DNA of 6,572 nucleotides from Deinococcus ruber (lineage in GTDB: Bacteria; Deinococcota; Deinococci; Deinococcales; Deinococcaceae): positions 1-6,572 of the forward strand of contig NZ_BMQL01000103.1 of NCBI RefSeq assembly GCF_014648095.1. The letters are read 5' to 3'. This document shows positions 1-6,530 of this stretch, one piece after another. Every line of letters begins with the position of its first letter. Position 1 is the stretch's first letter. The notes under the pieces are model-generated. The model was not told where the DNA came from. It was given only the letters and a program-made list of their open reading frames with translations, and did not search any database. The translations under genes were made by a program, and so were the position numbers.

Positions 1-94
1 AATGCGCAGGCGCAGACTCGCATGTCCCCCATACCAGGGTTTGCCAACACGCCCTAGCAACCAAGTCATCCAGCCGCCGATGTCCGGAGAAGGT

Positions 95-1438
95 ATGAAT
101 TCTGACGAACAACTCAGACAGCGGGCTGAACGCCGCATCGCGTCACAGCCGGGTGCAGGCAGCGGCCAGGAACCAGCGAGCAACCAGTGGCAGTTTGCCC
201 AGCAGCAGGAACACGAACTCCACGTTCACCGCATGGAGCTGGAAATTCAGAACGAGGAGCTGAGGCGAGCCAATCAGCAGCTCGAACAGGCCCACCACCG
301 CTACGCCGACCTGTTCGAACAGGCCCCGGTGGGCTACGTGATCCTCGACGATACCGGCGTCATTCAGCAGATCAATCAGACCGGCTGTCATCAGCTGGGG
401 GCGATGCATCGGCAGTTGATCGGGCGGCGCTTCTCGCTGTTCATTGCGACAGATCAGCGCGTGGCCTTCGCGGCGCTGCTTCAGCAGCTGTTTCAGACGC
501 CTGCCCGGACAGCCCAGCCCAGCAACATTTACCGCCGCGAACTTCAGATGCTGAGGCAGGACGGCAGCGAGTGGGACGCGCAGATCGAATACGCCGGTCT
601 GACGGAGGGAACGCGCCCGATGATCCGCGCCACCCTGACCGATGTGGGCGACCTGAAACGCTCTCAGCGCGAGGTGGAACGCCTGAACGAGACGCTGGAA
701 CAACAGGTGGAGCGGCGCACCTTTCAGGTTCAGCAGCTTCACGAAGAGTTGCAGACCTTCGTCTACTCGGTGGCCCACGACATGACCAGACCGCTGCGGC
801 AGATTCAGGGCTTCTCCGACCTGCTGACCCGGCACTATCCACCCAGCGACGAGAAAAGCGCCCGCTACCTGTCGTATCTGAAGCTCGCCACCACGCAGAT
901 GGGCGAACAGATGTCCGCGCTGCTGGCATTCTTCCAGAGCAATCAGCCGATCAATCATCTTCAGCCGATCGATCTGAACCGCCTGATTCAGGGTGTCGTT
1001 CAGGAACTGGCGTCTGAGATGCGGGGCCGTGAAGTGTCCATCACCCACGACGAACTGCCGACCCTGGAGGCAGACCGGCAGAGCCTCCTGACCATCTTCT
1101 CCAACCTGATCGCGAACGCCGTCAAATTTACACGCCCCCGGCCCCAGGCCATCATCCATGTGGGGGTGCAGGAGCAGCGCGACACCTATCTGTTCAGCAT
1201 CCACGACAACGGGGTGGGCTTCGATCAGAGCACGGCGCGGCGACTCTTCGGCCTGTTCCAGCGCCTGCACAGCGAACGCGATTTCGAGGGCCAGGGCATG
1301 GGGCTGGCCCTCGTTCGCCGCATCGTGCAGCGCTATCAGGGACGCGTGTGGGCCGAGAGCGTGCCAGACCAGGGATCGGTGTTCTGGGTGCAGCTTCCGA
1401 AAAACCCCTCCGAGCTGCTGGACGATGCCCGATGGTAA
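95..1438 (+). CDS. PAS-domain sensor histidine kinase, cytoplasmic
   Basis: Histidine kinase of 447 residues that should autophosphorylate and pass phosphate to a response regulator not encoded here. No signal peptide or membrane segment is visible, so it should be cytoplasmic. Order: Gln/Glu-rich coiled coil (about 33-66), PAS domain (about 67-185), second coiled coil (about 187-220), HisKA dimerisation helix with phosphoacceptor His228 in SVAHDMTRPL, then an HATPase domain with N box (NLIANAVKF, Asn337/Asn341), G1 box (DNGVGFD, from Asp371), F box (LFGLFQRLH) and G2 box (GQGMGLA, 399-405). The kinase core resembles the phytochrome-like type. The ATG at 95 is chosen because GGAGAAGG (86-93) precedes it; the frame is open back to base 2 and an ATG at 80 is the alternative. 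No receiver domain is fused and no regulator gene adjoins, so it is an orphan within the window. The ligand of the PAS domain cannot be told. The family call is firm. Confidence 0.93.
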   Translation: MNSDEQLRQRAERRIASQPGAGSGQEPASNQWQFAQQQEHELHVHRMELEIQNEELRRANQQLEQAHHRYADLFEQAPVGYVILDDTGVIQQINQTGCHQLGAMHRQLIGRRFSLFIATDQRVAFAALLQQLFQTPARTAQPSNIYRRELQMLRQDGSEWDAQIEYAGLTEGTRPMIRATLTDVGDLKRSQREVERLNETLEQQVERRTFQVQQLHEELQTFVYSVAHDMTRPLRQIQGFSDLLTRHYPPSDEKSARYLSYLKLATTQMGEQMSALLAFFQSNQPINHLQPIDLNRLIQGVVQELASEMRGREVSITHDELPTLEADRQSLLTIFSNLIANAVKFTRPRPQAIIHVGVQEQRDTYLFSIHDNGVGFDQSTARRLFGLFQRLHSERDFEGQGMGLALVRRIVQRYQGRVWAESVPDQGSVFWVQLPKNPSELLDDARW

Positions 1439-1453
1439 CCACTGGCTCAGTGG
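1439..1453. terminator. Possible short bidirectional hairpin between convergent genes
   Basis: CCACTG-GCT-CAGTGG forms a 6-bp stem with a 3-base loop, starting immediately after the TAA of the histidine kinase and 21 bases from the stop of the convergent lipoprotein gene. There is no T-run on either side, so intrinsic termination is uncertain. The position between two convergent stops is the main support. Confidence 0.35.
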
Positions 1454-1474
1454 CTCCCTGCCGGAAGACCGCTG

Positions 1475-1783
1475 CTACAGGCAGGCCCGCACCCGCCACG
1501 TCAGGTTGCCGGTCACGGTGGCGGTGTAGATCTGGGGATTCAGATCGTTCGGAATCTGGAAGGTATGCGTGCCGGGCGACACCGGAAAGCCGCGCTGCTG
1601 ATACGCGTCGGTGCTGCCCACGTTCTGCCCGTCGATCAACAGCTGAGCGGGAATGATGCAGGCGCGGTTGTCGAGCGTGAGCGTGTAACTGCTCGGCTCC
1701 TGCACAGGCTGGAAGAAGGCCCCGGTGTAGGCGCACGAACTGAGCGCTGCACACAGGCCAGCGGCCACAAGCACGCGCTTCAC
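1475..1783 (-). CDS. Small lipoprotein with PEGA-like repeat, last gene of the XRE-protease operon
   Basis: Predicted lipoprotein of 102 residues beginning with GTG. It has a type II signal peptide: basic Lys2-Arg3, a hydrophobic stretch (4-13) and the lipobox LSSC with Cys17 as the lipidated residue, so the mature protein should be anchored at the cell envelope. The mature part contains LLIDGQNVG...FPVSPGTHTF (about 48-75), which resembles the strand-turn-strand pattern of PEGA-type beta domains (VDG..VG......PG.H). Cys42 and Cys101 could form a disulphide. The GTG at 1783 is chosen because it overlaps the TGA of the metallopeptidase gene as GTGA, suggesting translational coupling; the GTG at 1786 is an alternative, and the frame is open further upstream only as a shadow inside the metallopeptidase gene. 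The function is unknown. Its place behind a regulator and protease suggests it is co-expressed with them. The lipoprotein call is firm; the PEGA resemblance is tentative. Confidence 0.82.
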   Translation of the reverse strand: MKRVLVAAGLCAALSSCAYTGAFFQPVQEPSSYTLTLDNRACIIPAQLLIDGQNVGSTDAYQQRGFPVSPGTHTFQIPNDLNPQIYTATVTGNLTWRVRACL

Positions 1784-2442
1784 CACGCACCGCCCGACCA
1801 GCTGCCCAGGCCCAGCACCTGCTGAGGAGCGATGGAGCGCAGCGCCGCCCCCGGCATCAGTTCTGCGATTTCGTGCACGCGGTCGTACTGAGACTTTTCC
1901 ACCCACACATTATTGGTCTTCAGCTGCGTGAGGATTTTTCCACAGGTCACGAATGCGCCCCGGCAGGCGTCGGGATCGACATAGACGAGGCGGTCGAGCA
2001 CGTCTTTCAGTTCGGTGCCGGTTGCCCGCACAAGCTGAAGCGCCGCCGTGGGCGTGACGCCGTAGCGCCGCTCGGCCCGCAGCCGCAGCGGCGTGGGAAT
2101 CAGGATCAGGCCCGCGAGGTGGCGGGCGATGGTTTCGTTGTGCATGCGGAAGGTTTCCGGCCCCACCGTGTCCCACTGCGCCCGCAGCTCGCTTTCCAGC
2201 CCCGACTGCTGCATGAAGATATGCCCGATCTCGTGCGCCAGCATCTGCCGCTCCAGCGAAACCGGCAGGCCCAGCGGCAGCGTGATGATGCTGGGCGGGC
2301 CGCCGTGAGAGCCTGCCTTGGCGTCGTAGATCAGGCGAATTCCCAGATCGCGGGCCAGCTGTGCCGGGTCGGGGTGGCCCAGCCGCGACAGCGTGGCCTC
2401 TACGTCAGCGAGCAGGTGCTGGACAGGATCGCTGAGAATCAC
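1780..2442 (-). CDS. ImmA/IrrE family zinc metallopeptidase
   Basis: Metallopeptidase of 220 residues in the ImmA/IrrE (COG2856-like) family. The zinc-binding HEIGH motif is at 70-74 (MLAHEIGHIF), with His70 and His74 as ligands and Glu71 as the catalytic base. A downstream helix NETIARHLAGLILIP (102-116) matches the family's ExxAxxxAxxLLxP element, making Glu103 the probable third ligand. In characterised relatives (ImmA of ICEBs1, IrrE/PprI of Deinococcus) the protease cleaves a partner XRE repressor, here presumably the product of the gene directly upstream; that pairing is inferred. The GTG start overlaps the repressor's TGA as GTGA, with a modest GGGAGA upstream. It is shorter than D. 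radiodurans IrrE (328 residues) and ends about 145 residues after the HEIGH motif. It shows neither a separate HTH nor an obvious GAF-like sensor domain, so it is more probably a paralogue or mobile-element-type ImmA than IrrE itself. It has no membrane segment. Confidence 0.92.
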   Translation of the reverse strand: MILSDPVQHLLADVEATLSRLGHPDPAQLARDLGIRLIYDAKAGSHGGPPSIITLPLGLPVSLERQMLAHEIGHIFMQQSGLESELRAQWDTVGPETFRMHNETIARHLAGLILIPTPLRLRAERRYGVTPTAALQLVRATGTELKDVLDRLVYVDPDACRGAFVTCGKILTQLKTNNVWVEKSQYDRVHEIAELMPGAALRSIAPQQVLGLGSWSGGAW

Positions 2443-2948
2443 TCGCCGTCTCCCGGCGTCACGTTCGACTGCTTCAGCGTCAGGAAGAGTTCGGCCCAGC
2501 CTTCCGGCTCGGGTTCCTGCCCGTCGTAGAAATTGAAGGCGTTCAGATAGTTCAGCCAGCGCGGCGTGCCGAAGCCCGCGTACCGGGGTCGGTCGGCGTA
2601 CAGCTCTGCCGCCCGCGCCAGATTGGGCGAGAGTTCGCGCTCCAGCTGCTCGGCAGGTCGGGGAGCCGCCCGCACCTCGATTACCGCTGCCGGATTGATG
2701 GCCCGAACGTCGGCCTCGGAAAGCTGAAGAAACTGCGCCAGACTGGGAAAATGCTTGCTGCGGCCCACGCTCACCTTGCCGTTTTCCAGTTCGGAAACGT
2801 AGGTCGAGACGGGAATGCTGGTGTGCGCCACCACGTCTTCCTGGGTGTAGCCCAGCGCTTCCCGCCGCTGCCGGATAAGCTGCCCGGCCCCGTGCTTGTC
2901 GAGCGCCTGCCCCTCAGAGCCGCGAGCGGTAAAAGACCTGCCTGCCAT
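2439..2948 (-). CDS. XRE-family HTH transcriptional regulator, likely partner of the ImmA/IrrE-type protease
   Basis: DNA-binding protein of 169 residues. A Cro/CI-type helix-turn-helix spans about 21-80: GQLIRQRREALGYTQEDVV is helix 1 into helix 2, and SIPVSTYVSELENGK holds the recognition helix and the typical S-x-LE-x-G turn. The C-terminal part (about 95-169) contains the conserved-looking stretch ELYADRPRYAGFGTPRWLNY followed by an acidic EPEPEGW segment. In ImmR and DdrO, which are cleaved by ImmA/IrrE proteases, the cut lies in the C-terminal region, so this part is the likely protease target (inference). It is longer than DdrO (about 130 residues), and no RDRM-like operator was seen, so it is not called ddrO. 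The ATG at 2948 follows a -10 hexamer by 7 bases, suggesting a leaderless mRNA. It is the first gene of an operon with the protease and lipoprotein, and divergent from the holin-like gene. Confidence 0.9.
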   Translation of the reverse strand: MAGRSFTARGSEGQALDKHGAGQLIRQRREALGYTQEDVVAHTSIPVSTYVSELENGKVSVGRSKHFPSLAQFLQLSEADVRAINPAAVIEVRAAPRPAEQLERELSPNLARAAELYADRPRYAGFGTPRWLNYLNAFNFYDGQEPEPEGWAELFLTLKQSNVTPGDGE

Positions 2949-2955
2949 ACCCGCC

Positions 2956-2984
2956 AGTGTATCACGACCTGTGCCAAGTCCTAA
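2956..2984 (-). promoter_or_regulatory. Promoter of the XRE-protease-lipoprotein operon (probably leaderless)
   Basis: Reading the - strand, TACACT (2956-2961) is preceded by TGA, giving an extended -10 of the form TGnTACACT. A weak -35, TTAGGA (2979-2984), lies 17 bases upstream. The hexamer ends 7 bases before the ATG at 2948, so transcription should begin at or next to the start codon. An 8-bp palindrome GCAGCTGC (2992-2999) sits just upstream of the -35 and could be an operator, though such palindromes occur by chance in GC-rich DNA. Confidence 0.6.
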
Positions 2985-3062
2985 GATCGATGCAGCTGCG
3001 TATCACCCTGAACTGTCCGTATCTGCTCAGCTGTTTGCGAGCGAAGGCGAGTGTTGATTTGA

Positions 3063-3075
3063 CGACTCAGAGTCG
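3063..3075. promoter_or_regulatory. 13-bp perfect palindrome, candidate operator
   Basis: CGACTC-A-GAGTCG is perfectly self-complementary around a single central base. It lies between the two divergent promoters, about 79 bases from the -35 of the XRE operon and 79 bases from the -35 of the holin-like gene. A dimeric repressor such as the adjacent XRE protein could bind it; this is inferred only from symmetry and position. Confidence 0.35.
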
Positions 3076-3137
3076 CACACATCGTGCTTTACGTATCGGA
3101 GTTCCGCTTCGGATGTGTTCTGTCTTCAGCAGAAGCA

Positions 3138-3179
3138 CATGTACTATTTTTCCGTTGACAGAAGTTAGGGCATGTACTA
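3138..3179 (+). repeat. Direct repeat CATGTACTA x2 flanking the -35 of the holin-like gene
   Basis: CATGTACTA occurs at 3138-3146 and again at 3171-3179, exactly 33 bases apart, about three turns of B-DNA. One copy is upstream of the -35 and the other lies in the spacer and overlaps the -10, so a protein bound to both on the same face would cover the promoter. AGAAG also precedes each copy at slightly different distances. These are candidate operator half-sites. Confidence 0.45.
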
Positions 3180-3183
3180 AGTT
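3155..3183 (+). promoter_or_regulatory. Promoter of the holin-like gene (consensus -35, probably leaderless)
   Basis: A perfect TTGACA (3155-3160), a 17-base spacer and TAAGTT (3178-3183). The -10 ends 6 bases before the ATG at 3190, the spacing expected when the mRNA starts at the start codon itself. The ATG at 3184 directly abuts the -10 and so would not be in the transcript, which decides the start of the following gene. Confidence 0.65.
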
Positions 3184-3189
3184 ATGGAC

Positions 3190-3564
3190 ATGCCTTACTT
3201 CTTCCCCTCTGTGCCGCTGACGATGCCGGATTCCCTTCCGCTGTGGCTGAGCGCCGTGCTGGCTGCCGTGTTCGCGTCTGCCATGCGGGTATGGCGCGAG
3301 CGCACCCTGCGGCGGCGTGCGGGGCTGCGGTCTTCCCCACTGCTCGACGCGGTGCCCGATGTGGTGCTGGGTACACTGGCGGGCGTGTGTCTGGTGCTGC
3401 TGGACGGCGAATTCCGCCCTCTTGCCCCCGGCAGCGTCTGGCTGCTTGCCACGCTGGGCGGCGCAGCCGGGCCGAAACTGCTGGAAAGTCTGTCGCCGCT
3501 GGTCGCCCGTGCGCGGGGGCTGGACGAGGGCGGGCCGCGTGAGGAGCGCCGCCAGCAGGAATGA
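3190..3564 (+). CDS. Small multi-spanning membrane protein, phage holin-like
   Basis: Membrane protein of 124 residues with three apparent hydrophobic segments: about 17-33 (LPLWLSAVLAAVFASAM), 54-71 (VPDVVLGTLAGVCLVLLD) and 82-96, the last with a Gly-rich GGAAGPKLLESL. A strongly basic loop (35-47, RVWRERTLRRRAGL) links segments 1 and 2, and the charged C-terminal tail ends in GGPREERRQQE. Size, the basic loop and the Gly-rich third segment followed by LLESL resemble LydA-type phage holins and related small proteins, but I cannot assign it firmly. The ATG at 3190 is chosen over that at 3184 because of its distance from the -10; there is no Shine-Dalgarno. No endolysin or other phage gene adjoins. 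It is divergent from the XRE-protease operon and shares its control region, so it may be regulated by it. Alternatively it is an unrelated housekeeping membrane protein. Confidence 0.75.
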   Translation: MPYFFPSVPLTMPDSLPLWLSAVLAAVFASAMRVWRERTLRRRAGLRSSPLLDAVPDVVLGTLAGVCLVLLDGEFRPLAPGSVWLLATLGGAAGPKLLESLSPLVARARGLDEGGPREERRQQE

Positions 3565-3565
3565 A

Positions 3566-3601
3566 CACGGGCGAAGGAACATCTCAATTCCTTCGCCCGT
3601 G
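3566..3601. terminator. Bidirectional hairpin terminator between the holin-like gene and pgi
   Basis: CACGGGCGAAGGAA (3566-3579) pairs perfectly with TTCCTTCGCCCGTG (3588-3601) across an 8-base loop, a 14-bp stem. It begins 2 bases after the stop of the holin-like gene and lies 23 bases beyond the pgi stop, so it can serve both convergent genes. The T-tract after the stem is poor in both directions. Confidence 0.8.
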
Positions 3602-3624
3602 AATCTTCTGGCCTGCTTCCTGCC

Positions 3625-5271
3625 TTATTGCCCCTGTTTTCTCGCTCTGTAACGGCGAATCAGGGCGTTGGTGCTGCTGTCGTGCTTCAGCTCTGGCTCG
3701 GCAGCAGCTTCCAGTTCCGGCACGATCTTGCTTGCCAGCACCTTGCCCAGCTCGACGCCCCACTGATCGAAACTGTTGATATTCCAGATCGCGCCCTGCA
3801 CGAAGACCTTGTGCTCGTACAGCGCGATGAGTGCGCCCAGAATGCGCGGCGTGAGCACGTCGGCCAGCAGCGTATTGGTGGGGCGGTTCCCCTCGAAAAC
3901 GCGGTGCGGCACCTGCTCGGGCTTCACGCCGTCGGCCTGCACCTCTTCCAGCGTCTTGCCGAACGCCAGCGCCTCGGTCTGCGCGAACACGTTCGCCATC
4001 AGCAGATCGTGGTGGGCGGGCATGCCGGGGGGCGTGCTGGGATTGAGCGTGCGAAGAAAGCCGATGAAATCGCAGGGAATCAGCTTGGTGCCCTGGTGGA
4101 TCAGCTGATAGAAAGCGTGCTGACCGTTGGTGCCGGGCTGCCCCCAGATGACCGGGCCAGTCTGATAGTCCACCTTCTGGCCGTCGAGCGTGACGTGCTT
4201 GCCGTTGCTTTCCATGTCGAGCTGTTGCAGGTACGCCGAAAACTGCGACAGATAATGGTCGTAGGGCAGTACCGCCAGCGTCTGCGCGTCAAAGAAATCG
4301 TCGTACCACAGGCCGATGACCGCCATGAGCGCGGGCATGTTCTGTTCGAGCGGCGCGGTGCGGAAATGCTCGTCCATGTCGTGAAAGCCTGCCAGCAGCT
4401 CGCGGAACTGCTCTGGCCCCACCGCGATCATCAGGCTCAGGCCAATGGCGCTGTCCATGCTGTAGCGCCCGCCCACCCAGTCCCAGAAGCCGAACATGTT
4501 GGCGGTGTCGATGCCGAACTTCTGCACGGCCTGGGCATTGGTGGAAACCGCCACGAAATGCCGCGAAATCGCCGCGTCGTCGTGCAGGGCGGCAAGTGTC
4601 CAGGCACGGGCGCTCTGAGCGTTCGCCATCGTCTCCTGAGTGGTAAAGGTCTTGGACGACACGATAAACAGCGTTTCGGCGGGGTCGAGGTCGTGTACCG
4701 CTTCGACCAGTTCGGTGCCGTCCACATTCGACACGAAGCGCAGCGTCAGGTTGCGCTGGGTGTAAAACTCCAGCGCCCGGTACGCCATGACCGGCCCCAG
4801 ATCAGAGCCGCCGATGCCGATATTCACGATGTTCTTGATGGGCTTTCCGGTATGCCCCAGCCACGTTCCCGCCCGAATCTGGTCGGCAAAGGTCGCCATG
4901 CGGTCCAGCACTTCATGCACGTCTGGCACCACGTTTTTGCCGTCCACGATAATTTCGGCGTCACGCGGGGCACGCAGGGCGGTGTGCAGCACGGCGCGGC
5001 CCTCGGTGGTGTTGATGGTGTCGCCCCGGAACATGGCGTCTCGGTGCGATTCCACGCCGGTTTCACGCGCCAGATCGAGCAGCAGCCGCAGCGTTTCATC
5101 GGTCACGCGGTTCTTGCTGTAATCGAGGAACAGCCCGGCGGCCTCCAGTGTCAGGCGCTCGCCCCGGCTGGCATCTTGGGCGAAAAGGTCGCGCAGATGC
5201 ACGTTTTTTACCGCCTCGTGGTGGGCTTGCAGGGCTTTCCAGGCGGGGCGGTCGGTGAGCTTGGTAGGCAT
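3625..5271 (-). CDS. pgi: Glucose-6-phosphate isomerase
   Basis: Interconverts glucose 6-phosphate and fructose 6-phosphate in glycolysis and gluconeogenesis; cytoplasmic. The 548 residues match the size of E. coli Pgi (549). Visible hallmarks: the phosphate-binding stretch [10 protein letters not shown] (151-160), [10 protein letters not shown] (205-214), PGI signature 1 [13 protein letters not shown] (265-277) and signature 2 [18 protein letters not shown] (493-510). The catalytic residues expected from structures are present: Glu354 in MESNGK, His385 in NGQHAFYQ and Lys510. The open frame extends 15 codons further upstream, but the ATG at 5271 gives the family-typical N-terminus ([14 protein letters not shown]) and lies 6 bases after a -10 hexamer, whereas the upstream ATG would precede that promoter. 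It is transcribed alone, convergent with the holin-like gene, and appears intact and ordinary. Confidence 0.97.
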   Translation of the reverse strand: MPTKLTDRPAWKALQAHHEAVKNVHLRDLFAQDASRGERLTLEAAGLFLDYSKNRVTDETLRLLLDLARETGVESHRDAMFRGDTINTTEGRAVLHTALRAPRDAEIIVDGKNVVPDVHEVLDRMATFADQIRAGTWLGHTGKPIKNIVNIGIGGSDLGPVMAYRALEFYTQRNLTLRFVSNVDGTELVEAVHDLDPAETLFIVSSKTFTTQETMANAQSARAWTLAALHDDAAISRHFVAVSTNAQAVQKFGIDTANMFGFWDWVGGRYSMDSAIGLSLMIAVGPEQFRELLAGFHDMDEHFRTAPLEQNMPALMAVIGLWYDDFFDAQTLAVLPYDHYLSQFSAYLQQLDMESNGKHVTLDGQKVDYQTGPVIWGQPGTNGQHAFYQLIHQGTKLIPCDFIGFLRTLNPSTPPGMPAHHDLLMANVFAQTEALAFGKTLEEVQADGVKPEQVPHRVFEGNRPTNTLLADVLTPRILGALIALYEHKVFVQGAIWNINSFDQWGVELGKVLASKIVPELEAAAEPELKHDSSTNALIRRYRARKQGQ

Positions 5272-5277
5272 AGGGAT

Positions 5278-5283
5278 AGTGTA
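5278..5283 (-). promoter_or_regulatory. -10 element of the pgi promoter (probably leaderless)
   Basis: On the - strand TACACT ends 6 bases before the pgi ATG at 5271. The hexamer is identical to the -10 of the XRE operon. No good -35 is visible 16-18 bases upstream. GGATA-n4-TATCC (5287-5300), a 5-bp inverted repeat, overlaps the expected spacer. A leaderless transcript is inferred. Confidence 0.55.
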
Positions 5284-5343
5284 GGGGATAAGCCTATCCT
5301 GAATAATTTTCAACATTCCAGAAGGTCAGTCAACATTGTCTTT

Positions 5344-5461
5344 CTACACCGCCCCTACAACTAAAACCGGCCTATTTCACCTCTTAAAACGCGTGCCAGA
5401 GGGAGAATTCGAAAATCTCCTCACCTTTGACTCATTTTCGCCTACACCGCAACTACAACTA
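5344..5461 (+). repeat. Pair of near-identical 20-bp direct repeats at the GC/AT boundary
   Basis: CTACACCGCCCCTACAACTA (5344-5363) recurs as CTACACCGCAACTACAACTA (5442-5461), differing at two central bases and offset by 98 bases. The flanks are not similar. The pair lies in the roughly 200-base gap between pgi and the AT-rich remnant gene, where base composition changes. The second copy overlaps a weak inverted repeat, ACAAC-TAG-GTTGT (5455-5467), downstream of the remnant's stop. Repeats of this kind could be regulator sites upstream of pgi or traces of an insertion boundary. Confidence 0.6.
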
Positions 5462-5484
5462 GGTTGTTGTGTATGAGTTAGTAT

Positions 5485-6530
5485 CTACGCCCAATAAGGT
5501 ACATAGCTACGCTGATTCTTGGGAACATTATTATCATATATTTTAATAAGCTTAGCAATTACAGTTTCGCCTAGTATCTTAGATGCTGCCGGATAATTCT
5601 GTTGCTCAATACCAAATCTATCTCTTATAGTAGTATTTGTAACGCGCTTATCCATTATAAAAGAAAGAGCAGCGTGCTGATAACAAGCTCTAATTCTTTC
5701 CGTAGTATCCATTTCCTGAAGAGATTTAGGTGAATATAGAGTAGAAATCATATTTTCTCCAGATATACGAAAATTTGGAGGTGGAAGCTGATATAATTCA
5801 GCTTCTGTGACCACTTTATCAATTCCACTTCCTCGCTCTTCGCAGTAATTTATCCGCCGCATAAAAGCAGCTATTTTCTCGTTTCTAGAACGTGGCGGTT
5901 GATCTATTAATCTCAGAACTTCTACCAAAGGAGTGCCCGGATTCGATATATCTATCCTATTAGAAAATATTTCAATCGTTGGCCCAGCACCAGTTATACT
6001 AAAATCCTGATGTATAAGCGCGTTTGCTATTAATTCCTTAAAGAAAGCTCTGGATAAATCGATACGTCTATTCTCGCAGCTCTTCCGATCTGCTCATTTC
6101 TGGGTAATTGATCGCTGACGTAGTTAATGATATCTATAAATCCAGCTGCGTATCCTTTGTCGAGTTCTCGTTCTTTTAGAGTCTCAAATTTCCCAGTATC
6201 CCTGTAAGTGATGATGCGGATTTTCTTTCTTGAAATTTTCGGAAAATTAGACAGATTCTTAGCAAACAGAATAGCTCCATAATTTGTTACGGAGTATTTC
6301 CCCCCGTCATGTAAAATAAATCCTTCGCTTATCAGTCTATCTCCTATATAATTAGTGTCCAAATTATATTTTTCTCCAATCAATTTGAAGTATGCTTCGA
6401 AATCTAGTAATTCTATCGCCTCATCTATTCTAAGGCGTTCAAGAGCGATTTCTTTTTCGAAAGATTTTTGCAAAAGTATATCCCATAATTTTCTTTCCCA
6501 ATCAGTATAATCCTGGCCGCCTGACAGATT
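5485..6530 (-). pseudogene. Remnant of an ATP-binding AlbA_2/HATPase_c_4-type regulator: N-terminus missing, one frameshift
   Basis: Read on the - strand in two frames. The first part (6530 to about 6036, 165 codons) covers ERKLWDILL, YGAILFAKNLSNFP, KGYAAGFIDIINYV and NEQIGRAARIDVSIYPELSLR, then hits a stop at 6030. The second (about 6036 to 5485, 183 codons) continues as ELIANALIHQDFSITGAG, SNRIDISNPGTP, PPRSRNEKIAAFMRR, CEERGSGIDKVV and a C-terminal winged-helix-like part ending SYVPYWA. Together these follow without gaps the middle and end of the family annotated as ATP-binding or putative DNA-binding proteins with an N-terminal AlbA_2 (Schlafen-like) domain. Restoring one G in AGGAA (C run at 6036-6037 on the + strand) rejoins the frames. 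About 130 N-terminal residues, including the AlbA_2 domain, are absent and an in-frame TAA lies at 6531-6533. AT-rich composition and AGA/ATA codons contrast with neighbouring genes, indicating horizontal acquisition. A sequencing error could explain the frameshift but not the lost N-terminus. Confidence 0.8.

Noticed and set aside
1..57. Possible 3' end of an upstream gene (frame 1 ends in TAG at 55-57; frame 3 ends in TGA overlapping the kinase ATG at 95-98)
   Set aside because: Fewer than 33 codons are visible in either frame and neither is recognisable, so no partial gene can be supported.
143..1270. 375-codon open frame antisense to the histidine kinase
   Set aside because: It is a shadow frame; the + strand has all kinase motifs and a Shine-Dalgarno, and the antisense product has no recognisable features.
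1780..2948. Calling the XRE-metallopeptidase pair ddrO-irrE
   Set aside because: The protease is much shorter than IrrE, the regulator is longer than DdrO, and no RDRM palindrome is seen upstream. Only family-level resemblance is supported.
3628..5364. 578-codon open frame on the + strand antisense to pgi
   Set aside because: It is a shadow of the codon bias of pgi: it has no recognisable domain, while the opposite strand encodes a complete isomerase.
5485..5928. Treating this 147-codon frame as an independent gene with start at 5928
   Set aside because: The apparent start is an internal TTG; coding continues upstream in the same frame through NPGTP and ELIANALIHQDF, so it is the C-terminal half of the broken ATP-binding protein.
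6079..6091. GCTCTTCCGATCT, identical to the common 3' end of Illumina adapters, suggesting a chimeric join
   Set aside because: On the - strand it encodes part of NEQIGRAARIDVSIYPEL in frame, and this aligns without gaps to the family pattern before the YPEL motif, with coding continuing on both sides. Coincidence is the better explanation, although the frameshift about 45 bases away means read support is worth a glance.
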